Counted from the stretch's first letter, positions 1 to 12,599 are shown. The stretch: 64,000 bases of DNA from Hymenolepis diminuta (GCA_900708905.1 CAADRB010000036.1:712426-776425), one strand, 5' to 3'. Notes: generated by a model not told the origin, from the letters alone. Made by a program: numbers and translations.

Positions 1-192
1 AACGAGGCAGCAACTATTCTGCCATGGCAGAGGCTAAAAAAGAGTGGTGATAATCATGCCCTGATTACTACCAAGAGAAAGTACGTGAAAAACAGTGCTT
101 TAAATCAATTAGAGCTTCCACTTACTGAAAGAATTCAGCACGTGATGGAAATTCACTTTCATTTGTTTGAGTCGACACACTTTGCCATTTGA
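1..192 (+). other. open frame at window edge, possible partial exon
   Basis: Frame 1 stays open from the first base to a TGA at 190-192 (63 codons) with a mixed, protein-like composition. A possible splice donor (GTACGT) lies near base 80, so only the first part might be exonic. No family is recognised. It could be the 3' end of a gene starting outside the window, or chance. Confidence 0.2.
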
Positions 193-1400
193 GGATAGTA
201 TGAGGCGAATTTACAGGCCAAAAGTGGTATTAATCTATCTGAATATCCTCAATGGTCTTCTAAATTTCAAAGTACTATAGAAACGTAATCCTACTGAAGA
301 TCTACTGGGTTGATCTGACTGATATCGAATACCATTATCACCTAATTTTAGATAGGCATAATATAAAAACCATTTGAAATTGACCTATATGAGCTCTATA
401 AATTTCGTTTCTGTTTCTTAGAATAGCGATACTAATAACCGTGCTATTTTCAAGAATTTTCAATCGAATTTGAGTATAAAAAGGCTCTGAGACTGATTGC
501 GAAGAAAAAAAACAAATAAGAGCGAGAAACAAGGCAGGCTCTTTTTATTTGACAAATTTTGAACTCAGCAAATATCTCGCTTTAAATTTTTATATTTTGA
601 ATACCTCACATCCTTTTGTCCAATTCATGGATGTTCACAGTTTCTTTAAGATATGTGTTTCGATAGGTAATTTATATCAGCAATGAATTCACTTTTGCTA
701 TGTTATTGCAGCCTACGAGCAAGGCTACATCGTGGAAAGGCAATGGAAATTCGGAAAAAGTATAGTCAATAAGGAATAAGGAGGTGGGAACGGAAAAACC
801 GCTAATTATCTGAATCTTACTTCATTTAATTGTTCCCAATTAGGGTTGTACATTCTTACTGTTTCCCGTTCCAAAATTCAAATTTCACGATTACTAAGCG
901 AGTTATTGTTCAAGATGTCCAGTACGTATTAATTAAAATGGTCAGTCTTACAACTTCATTTATATTTGTCTTCCCAGGACCGAGAAAGCAGGACGGTACT
1001 AGTTTACATGATTTTACATCCAGGTAGATGAGATAAACCATTTTTATAAAGCAAAATTTGCTAGATTTCACGCAAGTTGAACTCTAAAACTTATATTTTG
1101 ATTCATTTCGATCAATTGTGTCAAAACGCCTCAGGGTGCAAAATTTCAATAGCTATAAAAAGCCATAAAATGTTTGGACGGTATTCTAAAAAATGAAAAG
1201 AGGTCATTTTCTTAAGCCAGCAAAATGAAAAAGAGACATCCATCTACATCTGAAATAGTTGAGCGATCATCAGCTTTAAAACCATCCTAAAAATTCAGAG
1301 AGCTTTCAAATAACAGTGGCAGATAATATTTTGATAATTCACTAAAACAAATTTAATTCCTCAAGTTCCTTCAGTCCAAGATAAAATTTAATGGAAAACA
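193..1400. other. intergenic, no gene recognised
   Basis: AT-rich sequence. Only short ORFs without family motifs were seen on either strand. Confidence 0.5.
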
Positions 1401-1422
1401 CACACAGAGTGTATTTATACGA

Positions 1423-1428
1423 TTTATT
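1423..1428 (-). terminator. poly(A) signal of the p53-like gene
   Basis: The minus strand reads AATAAA here, about 180 nt after the p53-like stop codon. A run of G on the plus strand (C in the mRNA) at 1489-1507 lies between stop and signal. Confidence 0.5.
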
Positions 1429-1603
1429 TTTCAAGTATTAATCAAAAATGGATAAGAAACGGGACCGGAGGATTAACTGTATCCGTGGAGGGAGGGGAGG
1501 GGGGGGATTAGTATATATACATATCGGGTTGAGCTGGAATTTGAAAACGCAGGACGAAAGAACAAAAGAAACAAATGATTGAGTGAGTCGCTGTCATTCC
1601 CAG

Positions 1604-4600
1604 TTAATTCTTGTTTGAAGACGCCGGTGATATAGGTGAAGAGGTACCACAGGATGAATTGCTCTGAAAAAAAGAATCAAACTAAAAAGTCACCCAGATC
1701 AGGCAGTATCAGAGTAAATTGGAGTTAGATATAGGCTCAGAACTTCATGCGCGTTAGTAATTCGAGATCAAATGGAGGTGAGGTTTGCGGTTAAAACAGC
1801 AAATTACCTCAGATTTAGAAGTGCTCCGGTGACTTTAATAGACAAAACGGCATCTGTGTTAGTTATCACAAAATCTACTCTCTCAGTAGAAAGCTACGAA
1901 TGTGCACACAGGAGGGAATCAACCAACTCACCATTGAAACATCCGTTCCGTTGTTCTGATGACATTGCTGTTGTTGTCTGGAGTTGGAGCCATTGTCAAA
2001 CATTTTTCCACCACTGTGACTGGAAGATACTGCAGCGCCAAACGCTGTAACTAAGGTACCTCCATTGTCTTGGGATACTGAGGCGACCGAAAGGGAAGGA
2101 TTGATGGTGTTCTGAGAGGCTGAAATGAAGACATTTGGTTGATAGTGATGTAGAGCATCAGTGTCACGAAATGACTGGAATGCTGAGGGCATCATCGCAT
2201 AGGCAGCCACTGTTGAGGAATCCATACTCGTATGCCCTCCGTTAAAAGTTGAGAGATCAGTTCCATTTCCAGTGTTTTCAAAGCATCTCTGTTGATGAGC
2301 GCTTTCTAGAGGTGCTGTCAGTGTTGAAGCATAGTTCATCCGCGTATTTCTATGGTATTCATTAGTTTGACCCGAGAAGGGTTGAAGGAAGCTGCTCTCT
2401 GACTTGATCAGATGTTGAGAGTGCAAATGATCGTAAGCTAGAAGATCGAGAGTTGAACTGCCGATGAGATCAATCGTTCCAGAGGAGCCGACACCTTGAT
2501 TCTGAAAGTTGTGGGAACCTGAAGAGTTTGGCTGAGAGTCGGTTGAACAACTATTCGGGTTTCCGAATCCAGACGTTGTCTGAATTTCTCGTCTAAAATA
2601 CATGAAATAAGTTATAACGTTGCTTCAATAACATGGCGCCTTTTTTAGGAAGTACACATACAGTAACAAAGCAGTCCGGCCTTCCATAGAATTAAGCGCC
2701 TGCATCATATCATCCTGCCTCTCCTGGTTGTAACCATTCAAGGGCTTGCGGTCCTCTTCACATTCTCGAGCAGTTTGAAATATTTTCAACAAAGCAGATC
2801 GCATCTGACGAAGTGTATTAGCACCCCCTGGCAAATAGGCTGGCATCAAAATAAGGTGGAAGGATTCCCCATCAATCTGCACCAGGTCGTCATAGCTAGA
2901 ACTGGAGGAAATTTCATCCTGTTGAAAGAACTGTGATGTTTCCATCCGTTCCCCATTTGTAGTAAAGGTCTTCGTACGTGAACTTCTTGATGCTCGCTGG
3001 GAAACTAAGAGAACATAAGATTAGAACCATACACCACTTAAAGGATTGCTATTCAACGGGATTTTTACTCACCGCCTTCTCGCCGTCTCTTTGAAGTAGG
3101 AGCTCCTGCAGAAGTCATATTTCCATCACCCATATCTTGAGCCATACGCCTCTCATTATTATCCTTGTCTCGCTTGGGACAAGCACAGCTACGGAACTTC
3201 AAACATTGTCTTCCAAGAACTTCACAAGGTCCATCAGTTGGTGACCCACTGAAAAACGGGAAGATTCAAGCTCAAAATTCGAATACCAGTAAACGAGCAC
3301 GTGGCGTCCAATTAGTATACACATTCAGTGTGGCTCATTCTGGACATAGGGTGCTTAAGCTACTAGACGCTGATAACAGTTTTCACTTGTCTGAACATGC
3401 ATGCAAGGCTTCTCAGGTGAAACCGAGTCACGGTGTGATAGATAAGCGGATACAGAACATCACACCACCTAACAAGCATACTCATCATACAAAAAAGGGG
3501 AGGGAGGAAATTGAGCAGCCGTAAAATGGTGAGAGCAGCACATAGCGGGACCCACTGCCACCACCCCAAACTCACTTTTTCATTGGTCGCTCCAGGGTTA
3601 TGATGAGATAGAGTGGTTTCTTGTTTCCTTGTCCCCCGTTATAGAGACAACTGTTGAAGCAAGTGAATTTTCCATTGAATTGACTGTATTCGCATCCTTC
3701 TACAAAAAAACGAATGAAAATCTCCCAATTATGAATCGAAAGTTCGGAAGAGGGGAGAGGGTGGGTTTTACTCAAACTACCACCCTCTTCTATTATTTTA
3801 TGAGTTAGCAGATTTTCTATGCCTATTTTCGAGCACCATAAAGCGATATTGTGACGCCCTTCCATAAAACGAAATGGACACGAACGCACTAATCGATTTA
3901 AACCGCAGGAGATGAGCTCATAATGAAGGACTCAAAACGCTACTCTATGTGAGAGTAAATATTACCCCCAAATGACTGAACGACCTAGTTTTGGTATGTT
4001 CATGAGGTAAAATGTAAACTTAAAGGGGGAAGTAGATACTTGCCTTTTGGGCGTTCATAGGGCAGAGTTACACAAAGACGTTCAGTTGTAGGGTCGTAGA
4101 AGTATTCAGCATTCGAATTACCCACCAAAATCATACTATAGCGAGAAAGACCAGGGGTTGGTGAGGCCATAAAGTCCTCTAGGCACCTGACAAGTTTAAA
4201 CAGAAACATTACATTCAGATAATTTATAAATCTCGCTTAAATAACGAACAGTGAAAACTAACCTTTGAATGACTTCCTGTTGTTTATCAGAAGTTCCATA
4301 AACTGGAGTTAATCTGATGAAACAACCTTCTGGGGGCTGGCGTTGACACCAGTAAGACAGCGTCCACCAAGTTGGTGCTTTCTTTGCATAGAGATTCGTC
4401 CATCCTTGATCATCTTTAAAGAACTATACAAGCACAAAAATTAACACTAATTAATTTATAGACGGACTAGACTTTCAAGATATGACAGATGAGTCACTTA
4501 CAAAGTAAGCCGTACTGGGTTTAGTTTCAATTGAGTCATAAGCATCTTCACAGAGAGGCCGGTATAAATCGAAGCCATAATAGCCAGGAAAGGGGTCACT

Positions 4601-5129
4601 AAAGGATTCAAAACAGGTGAAAATGAAGCGAAGCTCTTAATCACCTGCTAACAGAAGACTAGAATGTGAAATAAACTTACAGAACAGGAATATCATCTGA
4701 AAAGAGTTTTTTTGGGGGAGGTTGATGGTCAACCACATAGCCGCCCATTTTGTCCATTTCACCATTACCGTTACTCCCTCCTGGACTCATTTTCACATTC
4801 AAAATACTTCCCCCATGGTTGGAAACATCGTTTCCGCTGTCGATGCTCTCAGTAGAGACGAGTGGAAGAATTGAGGGAGCTGAGGAAAGTGACCCAACAT
4901 CATCATGGACGAAAGAATGGGTTGATACAGCTGTAGCAAAGTCATGGAACCCCGTAGACTGGAAGATAATAAAGAGGGATTACTACGAAAGCGAGTATCA
5001 CACAGTTCAAGTTTAAACTCGTGCCCAATTCGAAAAAGGGGTGGTTTGGAACTAACTTCTTTAAACAGAGAGAGAAAACAAGCAAAGACAAGATAGAACA
5101 AGACTCACCAGTTTAGACAGCGCCTCCAT
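1604..5129 (-). CDS. p53/p63/p73-family transcription factor
   Basis: Ten exons (5129-5109, 4958-4681, 4598-4502, 4423-4263, 4186-4044, 3699-3576, 3248-3073, 3004-2662, 2592-1932, 1663-1604) join in phase to 687 aa. An in-frame TAG lies five codons upstream of the first ATG. The DNA-binding domain spans about residues 101-302. It shows PFPGYYGF at the start, the PYERPK turn, zinc cysteines C187, C247 and C251 (human C176, C238, C242), IITLERP, and the signature FRSCACPKRD, in which R294 matches human R273. A weak tetramerisation segment begins at DGESFHL (about 378). A long Ser/Gln/Asn-rich tail follows; no SAM domain was seen. The protein is a nuclear, sequence-specific transcription factor of damage and cell-fate control. 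Oddities: the zinc histidine (human H179) is Asp190, and the intron after exon 5 uses a GC donor. Exon 1 and the last 20-codon exon are inferred from phase and splice sites only. Confidence 0.9.
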
Positions 5130-5149
5130 TGTGGAATGTGGAAGCTAGC

Positions 5150-7290
5150 GGTGAAGCCTGCTCTTGTGGGCAGAGCAGTTGTGAGCTGATTGGTTGGTGT
5201 GAGTGTATGTCGGACGCGTGTGGAGCATGGACCAATCAGATTGCAACATGGTGCGGAGCACTACTACAGGTGAACGAGAGGATTGAATGCGTGTTTTTCT
5301 AATGTTTTGGCGCTCAATGTGCATATCTGCATGTGGTCCAGAATCGTACCGGTTATTCTCAGGCTGTTTATTAAAACTCATGTGGGGACTTGTAGGCTCA
5401 TATGAAATATGTTGCCATTCAGAGCTATTTTCTTTATAATGAATGAGTATCAGTAGTTAAAACTTAAATGTCTGTTGCTATTCTTACCAGTTATCATTGG
5501 ATACTATTATCACTTTACCAAATGGTTTAATTTATAAGTAAATAAAAGCTGATATGGAGCATTGAGTGAACACAGCTTAGTGAGCTCGATTATGTTAAAA
5601 AGTTTTAGCTGGCTTCACAGTTGTAAATATTTTTCACTGCATGATAATCATATGACAGATGACAAGTGAATTGAATTTTGATTTTATTTGGGCTTTATAT
5701 CATTTCAGTATTCAATTCCCGCTGGAGAGAGTCTAGTTTATTGTTAATAACATTAATATAAAAATGGTTACCAAATGCTGACTTCCTTGAAAGAGGACAA
5801 ATATTCATATTTGTTTCCGTAACCTCATAGCAAGACCAGCTCGAGTGTGTTTAATATTTATAGTTTTAGCCATGAATTCGCGTCGTTTTCTAAAATATTA
5901 GAAGGCATTGTATTTATGCCATTAGTTTATGTATTTACTATAAATAAATATAACCTCCAGATATCAGCAATTATAAGAAATCAACTGAACTTTGAGGTAC
6001 TCTTTATTTGAACGAAAACTAGATTCAACTCGAAAGTAAAGATTCGTAGTAGAATTTTCCAAGAAATTAAGAATTATGACGACAGATTGAAACTCATTAA
6101 TGTTTTTTACATTGTGATCACAATCTTCATAACCAATGAGTTATTTCCAGTGGAGGTATTTCTGAAAGAGCTGAGTACCTTTGATATGCTTTCAAGGTTA
6201 GGATGTTTTCATTTTGGTAGTTAAAATCGAAAATTAACGACCTGGAATAAATTAGGAGAATTCAGACCTAACATGATGAACAAATCGAATTATTAATCCA
6301 TCTCTTTTACACCTCATTTCGGTCAGAATCCGGGGATTTCGAAAAATTAGGTTCTGAGCTGAGCATTAAAACTCAGCCTAAACCAGTTAAACGCTCTACT
6401 GAAATGAGGACGAGAGTGGTGCTATCACCCATCAGACAAATAAGAGCAGGATCGTAAAATATGTGTCCATGGAGTTATAAGAGAAATTGAATCTCCCTTT
6501 TTGAAAATTAGTGCAATTGTCTCCAAATTTACTCGAAAACTATTGTCCAACGTAAATGAAATACTCAAGTATCCTGAAGATGTTAAGAACAAAGAGGCGC
6601 GAACTGCAATTCGGGCATCAAAAATATCCTTGCTTTTCGAGATAGATAGATTCATATTTTATTTAAAGCTATACATCTTTATGTCTGAATGATATTTATT
6701 ATACAAACATTAACTGGTCGTTGTTGTTGATCAAAAGGACTTAAAAAGTTTTCACCAGTTCCTTTCCTAACCGAGCACACTTGCTGCTTCTGGTATCAAA
6801 CTATCGGTAACTAAGACAGATATAAGAATCAGCTTGACAAGCGTGTTGAAACGCGAAGTGCTCAAAATAACCATGGTCACACTTAAAACGGTGTGTATTA
6901 ACATGCGTAGGCGTATAGAGTACAGACGACAGATTCTCCGTCCGGATAGTTTGATTAGAGTGTTATCTAGTCTATAGCGGCAGCTATAGTCTACCTGTAT
7001 TATAATGACCATTAATAAAGCTAATCAAATATTTGAGTAAAATAATAATAAAATCCGAGAGTGAAATAAAAGGTTTAGAAATTAGACTGCACATGAGAAC
7101 ATCACCTTCATGCTTCATTCATGGATTTCACTCATCAGTATGTCGAACTGATTCGTATAGACTTTCATATTCCATATAACTCATAAGCGCCTATTTAGGA
7201 GTACGCTTTCCAACACTCTACTAGGGTACAGATATAGCCAAATGGAATCTTCTCGGTGAGAAATTCAAATTCTACCATTCTCTTTGTCAT
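5150..7290. other. intergenic region upstream of the p53-like gene
   Basis: No coding motif recognised on either strand. The first few hundred bases would hold the p53-like promoter, but no clear core element was identified. Confidence 0.5.
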
Positions 7291-7294
7291 CCAG

Positions 7295-7385
7295 AATTAA
7301 CCATTGCGGTGATTGTACACGGACTGGCACTGAGTCCGTGTCGTCTGACTTTGTAGGTGAGCGTGTTGACCATTGCACCATCGGA
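7295..7385 (-). repeat. tRNA-like (SINE-head-like) sequence
   Basis: On the minus strand, GATGGTGCAATGGTCAACAC fits a Pol III A box (TGGYNNARTGG) with a D-loop-like continuation. About 40 nt further on is a perfect 8-bp stem, CACGGACT/AGTCCGTG on the plus strand. The canonical B box is weak. A decayed tRNA-derived SINE or tRNA pseudogene fits best. Confidence 0.35.
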
Positions 7386-7449
7386 GCACTTCATATTCTG
7401 GATGTCTTGTCCCTGAATCCAGTGGCAGTCTAGGCTTGTTGTCCACAAG

Positions 7450-8260
7450 AGGTGAAGTTCAGTTGTACTAATAACACACCACTACCAACTGAAACAGGGA
7501 GAATTCTTCAACCCCGAAATCAATTAATCCAAACTCTCTATTTTTGATTACTTTCTATACACAGTACCTCATTCCTAGGCGAATTAGGGCCAAGGATAGT
7601 ATTTTTATTGGGAGATTTTGTAAGGAAATCATAACCAAATAGTGTTGCAGAAAAGGTGAAAAAGGTGCGGAGACATTTCCTAATGAATACCGATTTATGA
7701 AAAATTCTGAAAAGTTCGTTTGTAAACTATAGATTAGCATTTTCTTGCTGTCATTAGCACTAACTATTAAAAGAGGAAAGAGATTTCAGAAATGTGCTGA
7801 CTGAGAAATCTAATTTGGTTATCCCATTTCGATAATGATGTTAACAAGTGCGAATGGTCATCACTGAATCCGCACTGTACAGGATGATTAAAAAGTAACT
7901 CTCTATAAAATGTCCACAAGTATCAGTCAAATTAAAATTAAGGCTCATTAAAATCCTCATAGTTCTCTATAACCGACCCTCCGCAGCCGGTGTCTGATAA
8001 CAACAAATTTAAGGCTCTCCTAAACACCACGAGAAGACTAACCTCATGACTACGCTCTGGAAGAGCCATGACGTGAAAAGAACTAGCTGAACTTCAACGG
8101 GAAAGACTGCTATGAAAAGTCTCCGTAGTTCTCTTACCCCAAAACTTTTTCCAGAATTATCAGATGTCAATGAGAACCAGAAAAAAGCTTACTCAGAGCC
8201 ATGGCTAAGACAAATTCGTCAAAGCGCCAAGGAAGTCTTTGGTTGGAATCTGAGCATCTG
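7450..8260. other. intergenic, no gene recognised
   Basis: Short ORFs only. Around 8110-8230 a plus-strand frame without stops looks mildly protein-like but matches nothing recognised. Confidence 0.4.
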
Positions 8261-8261
8261 T

Positions 8262-8469
8262 TTGTAAATAAGCTGACATTTACTATCAATATACCAAACG
8301 AAAAAATGAACTATCATCTGGTAGACTCCATTGTCTATTAGAGGGATGTTATAAAATTTACTTGAAAAGAGAATGTCCGCGAAATCATATAAAAGCGTGC
8401 CATCCAGATTTTCTGTACGATGAGCATGATAATAAAATGGAGCTCCAACTTAAAAAGCAGTCAAGCTGA
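8262..8469 (+). pseudogene. C2H2 zinc-finger fragment
   Basis: A plus-strand frame of about 69 codons between stops contains one well-formed C2H2 finger: CLLEGC, a 12-residue spacer with KIYLKREC, then HIKACH (Cys-x4-Cys and His-x4-His spacing). It is followed by an acidic and basic tail. No second finger, start codon or clear splice pair was found, and neighbouring frames hold stops, so it is either an isolated exon of an unseen gene or a relic. The parent gene is not identified. Confidence 0.35.
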
Positions 8470-8479
8470 TGATTCTGGA

Positions 8480-9960
8480 GCTCAGATGAAGTACGGTTCT
8501 CCTGATTCCATAACCCTCGCTTCTATTGTTCTGCATACTTCCCCCTAAAATTGAACGTATTCCCTCCTCATGAACTTCCGCTGCTTACTTGCTTGGATTT
8601 TTCGCCAAAGTTAATAGTCGTACGGCTTTTTAGTCCTGCCACGGGAAATAAATATGTACACGATGATTGCCTGAAAAACTCTTAAGACGTTTACACTTTC
8701 AAAAGCATACTAAGTTATCGGCATACCGAACTAAAAGAAAATCTTTCTCTTATTGATGGAAGATCTTCAGGAACCCTCATACAAAGCTCAGACCATAGGC
8801 TTTGCATCGCACTTCCGTTCGATTGAAGAATCTGCAAGCGAATAACCATGCAAAAATCGAATGTCATATGAAACCTCGCGTTTTCTATGTCTTCACGATT
8901 TATTATTCCGACAAACTGATTGATAATTAAACTGCTAGCATTTTTTAATAAGGTGTTGCTTCTTGTTTACAAAAAACTCTCAAAATTTGCTATTCCTCCT
9001 CTTCATTCAGCTAAATAGTTTACATTTATCTTATCTCCAAGCTAATTTCTAGAACAACATTTATCATACATTTTTTTCTCAAATTTAAAAGCACTTAAGT
9101 TCTGGAGCTGAGGCCAACTACGATAAAAAGTGATGCTCAGGTCAAGCCCTCTAATCCTTCTATGACCTCAATATAGGTAGAGAGAGAAACTTGAAGTACA
9201 AAATTTTTAAAGGACACAGATCTTGGGGGTAGTGAAAACGCACACTGTGCTAGGTTCCAACTACATTTTTAAGGTCAGGTAGGAATTCTAAATGTGTAAA
9301 TAATTCCCTAAATTTTAACCTTTTTAGTTAAAAATCATATTCAGCTTATAATATTTATTCCTCGTGGTATGAAAAAAATATTTTATGACTTTTGGATATG
9401 GGGGATATCCGCAAAAGGTGGAAGAGAAAGATAAATCACTTGTAAAAGAGCGAGAGTCAGGGAATCAGGAAAACCCAATTTCATTGGAGCTCTAGGTAAA
9501 CATTTTACTAATTTAAGTTCGATGAGGCTCCGCTCATAACATGGACGAGCCTCCGGGTTCTATGGAAAACCCGGATGAAATGATTCCACATGAATTTCAT
9601 ATAGTTCTTGTAGCAGCCCATCTTTGAATTTGTGGTAATCGAGTCACGAGTTCCTTCTCATTTAGCTTTCACTTGCAAAGAGTTGATGACACTGAGGGTT
9701 CACGCATATAAATAATCCTTTGTCCACTTTTCAGTTGTGGCTGATATTTGATAATGCGAGGAATAGAATTCTTTGCGAGGTACATTCTTCAAAGTTTGCT
9801 TTCTTTCTCACATAACACCTGTTTTGCATTCGACTGTATCTGCTCTAACCGGCATTTTGCATGCGCAGATTTAGAGGCGCGCACTTTTGGTAAATGGAAT
9901 TTCAGTAGCAGTTTTAATAATATCTCACCTTCGCTGTAAATACTTGCTTATCGATTTGTA
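8480..9960. other. intergenic, no gene recognised
   Basis: AT-rich sequence with small ORFs and no recognised motif. Confidence 0.4.
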
Positions 9961-10199
9961 TTTGTGCAGCAGGATTTCTCAGAGGCTTTCCGTGCTAGAA
10001 CTCTAACACTTATTTATCTTCTGTTGTACAATCATATAGTCATTCGTCGAGCAATGTTCAGCACAGCCTTTAATCTATCATCATTCGCCTTACAATGGAC
10101 AACTATAGATATACCACACGATGAACCAATTGGAGAAGTTTTTCGAATATCTTTTCCAGAGCTTTAATCGATGGCACTTTCGATCTTAGAATGGGTCAA

Positions 10200-11760
10200 A
10201 GCTTTACAAGTTGTCTTTCGGTTTTTATGATATTTAGTTTTACAGCATCATCGGCTAGATACCGGCGTGTCAATATTGTTAAATGAGCTCGCTCGATCGA
10301 TCTTGTGATCATTTAATTGAAGAGATGATTGATCTAGATCTGTACCGAGATGAATCCAAACTATTTTATCAATCGTCATTTCCGTCGCCTATTTGTCAAG
10401 GGAAGTTTTAAGCCCTTAAAAAGCTGTTGCGGTTGTCCAATCAATGGAGTGATAAGGCACAGATCATTTGCGCATTCAAGATGTCCTAATAATCATTTGG
10501 ATCCTGAAGAACTCAATAGTTTGACTTTCGAATCCTCAAAAATTGTATTTAATTCATCTTATATTAACTGAGATACTATGTTGAACAGCGGTGGGCTTTC
10601 TTTGGGCCCATGTCCAAGGCCTCTCCCCACGGTAAATATTTCATTCTAGTCTCACACGTGGCCTTTCGGGATATTATGAAGTTGCAGTTGGCTTTATTCT
10701 AGAGTAGCTTAAGTTCACACAGCCATGATAGGATTGCAGAAGTTGGAGGCAAAATCAAAGGCTTTTCTTAATTCAACAAAGATGAGAACTGTTCTGCGAC
10801 AACAACCGATGGCTTCTTGATTTTCCATTCTTACAGAGAGGATCACATGTGCAATAGACCTTCTAGTAGGAAATCCATTTTGGGTGCCTGATAAGCGTGC
10901 TCTTATATGGATGTTCAGCCTTTCATAGACCGTCGGTACAAAATATTTCTCTGTATTAAGAAGGGAAGGTGTTTATATAGTTAGCAAGATCTGTTCTACT
11001 AATTATTTCAGCATTCGACCTGGATCAAGGTATGGAATATTTGCCTTGCAATATTCTCTAAAGTATTTTAGTAGTAGCTTATTAAATAAAGGCTCACTCC
11101 ACTTGAGTAGTTCAGATCGTAGTCTATTCATTTCAGGACCTTAGAAGATTTCAACCGGCGTTTAGTCAATTGAAGTTTGAATTTCAAGAGAGTTTCGAAG
11201 TATTTTCATTTATTTCGAAAGGCACAGTTCAGAATTTTAATAACTCTGGATAGTGTTTAGCAAGAGAACTCGGATTAAAATCAACTTGTTACGTTTTGCG
11301 GTTATCCAAGTTTGACTATTAGCTTGCACTACCCGTCACAGCAAATCATAGTCTTTTCCCAGTTCAGTTGCAGCTCTCCGTTTTGAAAATTTTCCCATTT
11401 CACTCTCAAAGCAATTCCTTTTTGTATTTAATATAAGCGACTCAACCTTATTCAGACGCTTTTTATAGATGGCATAGGATTCATGAAATTGGTCACATAG
11501 GCATTGTTTCCTCTAGTTCAGCTCTCGATATATTTTCAGCCTTTTTATACCACGGCTTTACTCTTCTATCCCTTGTATCCCGTTTCTCACAAATTTAAGC
11601 AGCGGCCCTAGCAATGACTTCCACCATATCACTGTTATTTCGCATAATGTTCTCTGGCATCTCTTTTTCAAAAAGCTTTTGATATTCAACCTTATGTTTT
11701 GAGTTGAGGATGATTCCCTTCTGATTCCGTCAGACTTCAACTGTTTTATTTCACATTTGC
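10200..11760 (-). mobile_element. decayed non-LTR retrotransposon (LINE) ORF2 relic
   Basis: Read on the minus strand in several frames, fragments of a LINE reverse transcriptase appear in the right order. An Arg/Lys-rich linker lies around 11740-11350. A fingers motif QNGFPTRRSIAH (about 10890-10850) is followed by motif A as FVELRKAFD near 10790-10750, where the catalytic Asp reads Glu. Near 10250 an ADD triplet is followed by LNIIKTE, resembling the palm motif and its downstream KTE. Frameshifts and stops are frequent, so the copy cannot be active. The clade was not determined. Confidence 0.6.
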
Positions 11761-12396
11761 GTGCAGATTCATTTTCAAATGAAAGAATGGTGCTATAGGA
11801 CAGTAGTCAGGGAATGCATAAGCTTTTCAAGAAATGTAACTTCGCTTTTGCTTGCAGCAAGGTAGAAATCTAGGACAGCAGGTCAACCAGTGCTTAGATA
11901 GTATCAAATATGTAGTCTTTTTTATTGGACCTTTGAAAGGCAGCCAACCTACTGGAAAAAGGTTAAAATCCCTGAACTTGGAATTTAGAGTCATTAATGA
12001 CGAAGGTGATACCAGTCAGAATCAAGTTGGTTTTTTGTCCAGAATTACAAGTAATAAAACCGGGAATAAAAATCTTTGATATTTCAGTTATTACTGTTTC
12101 CATTAACACTGCCAGATGGCATTTTTGATCAGAAGTTGACGTTTGACATTAAATAGTTTTATTTAATTGTAACAAGACCGGATATTCCAGATTCCAAACT
12201 TCAGGATCTGGCCCCTGGAGATTGCACAGTTTTAGCATATGCAAATTCGCAGTTCATTTTTTTATTCAACTTCATACCTAGAGTTGATCGACGAGTACGT
12301 TACTTTGAGCTGTAGGTCATACCGATCTCAGAACAGGTGGAAGTTATCCTTTGTCCCTGGTTATATCTCAGCGACGACAATTTTCACCGACCGGTC

Positions 12397-12435
12397 CCCA
12401 AGTAGCTGGATTACAGGCGCATCCCAACACGCTAC
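12397..12435 (-). ncRNA. 7SL/Alu-like fragment
   Basis: The minus strand contains GCGCCTGTAATCCAGCTACT, closely matching the 5' Alu domain of SRP (7SL) RNA and primate Alu repeats; similarity covers about 34 nt with few differences. The rest of a 300-nt SRP RNA was not recognised on either side. It may be a truncated flatworm 7SL pseudogene, a 7SL-derived repeat, or host-derived sequence. Confidence 0.4.
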
Positions 12436-12599
12436 TGTCCTCCTTCACTCCCTTTCTTTTTCTATGCTCTTTTCCTCTGTCCTTCATTTCGCTCCTCTCT
12501 ATCCAACTCCAAATCGCCTTTGGCATTTCTTCACCCTTCAATTTTAGTCTCTCCATGAATTTCTTAAGCCTAGCATCTTCCATGTTATCATCTTAACTC

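Noticed and set aside
1875..1931. Read-through end of p53 exon 9 as the true C terminus
   Set aside because: A strong GTGAGT donor follows ATG at 1932, and an in-phase short terminal exon with stop exists at 1663-1604. Retention remains possible.
1772..2050. 92-codon plus-strand ORF
   Set aside because: Antisense to the low-complexity tail exon of the p53-like gene.
12239..12596. Overlapping ORFs on both strands near 12.4 kb
   Set aside because: They run through the 7SL-like fragment and simple pyrimidine-rich sequence. Composition does not look coding.
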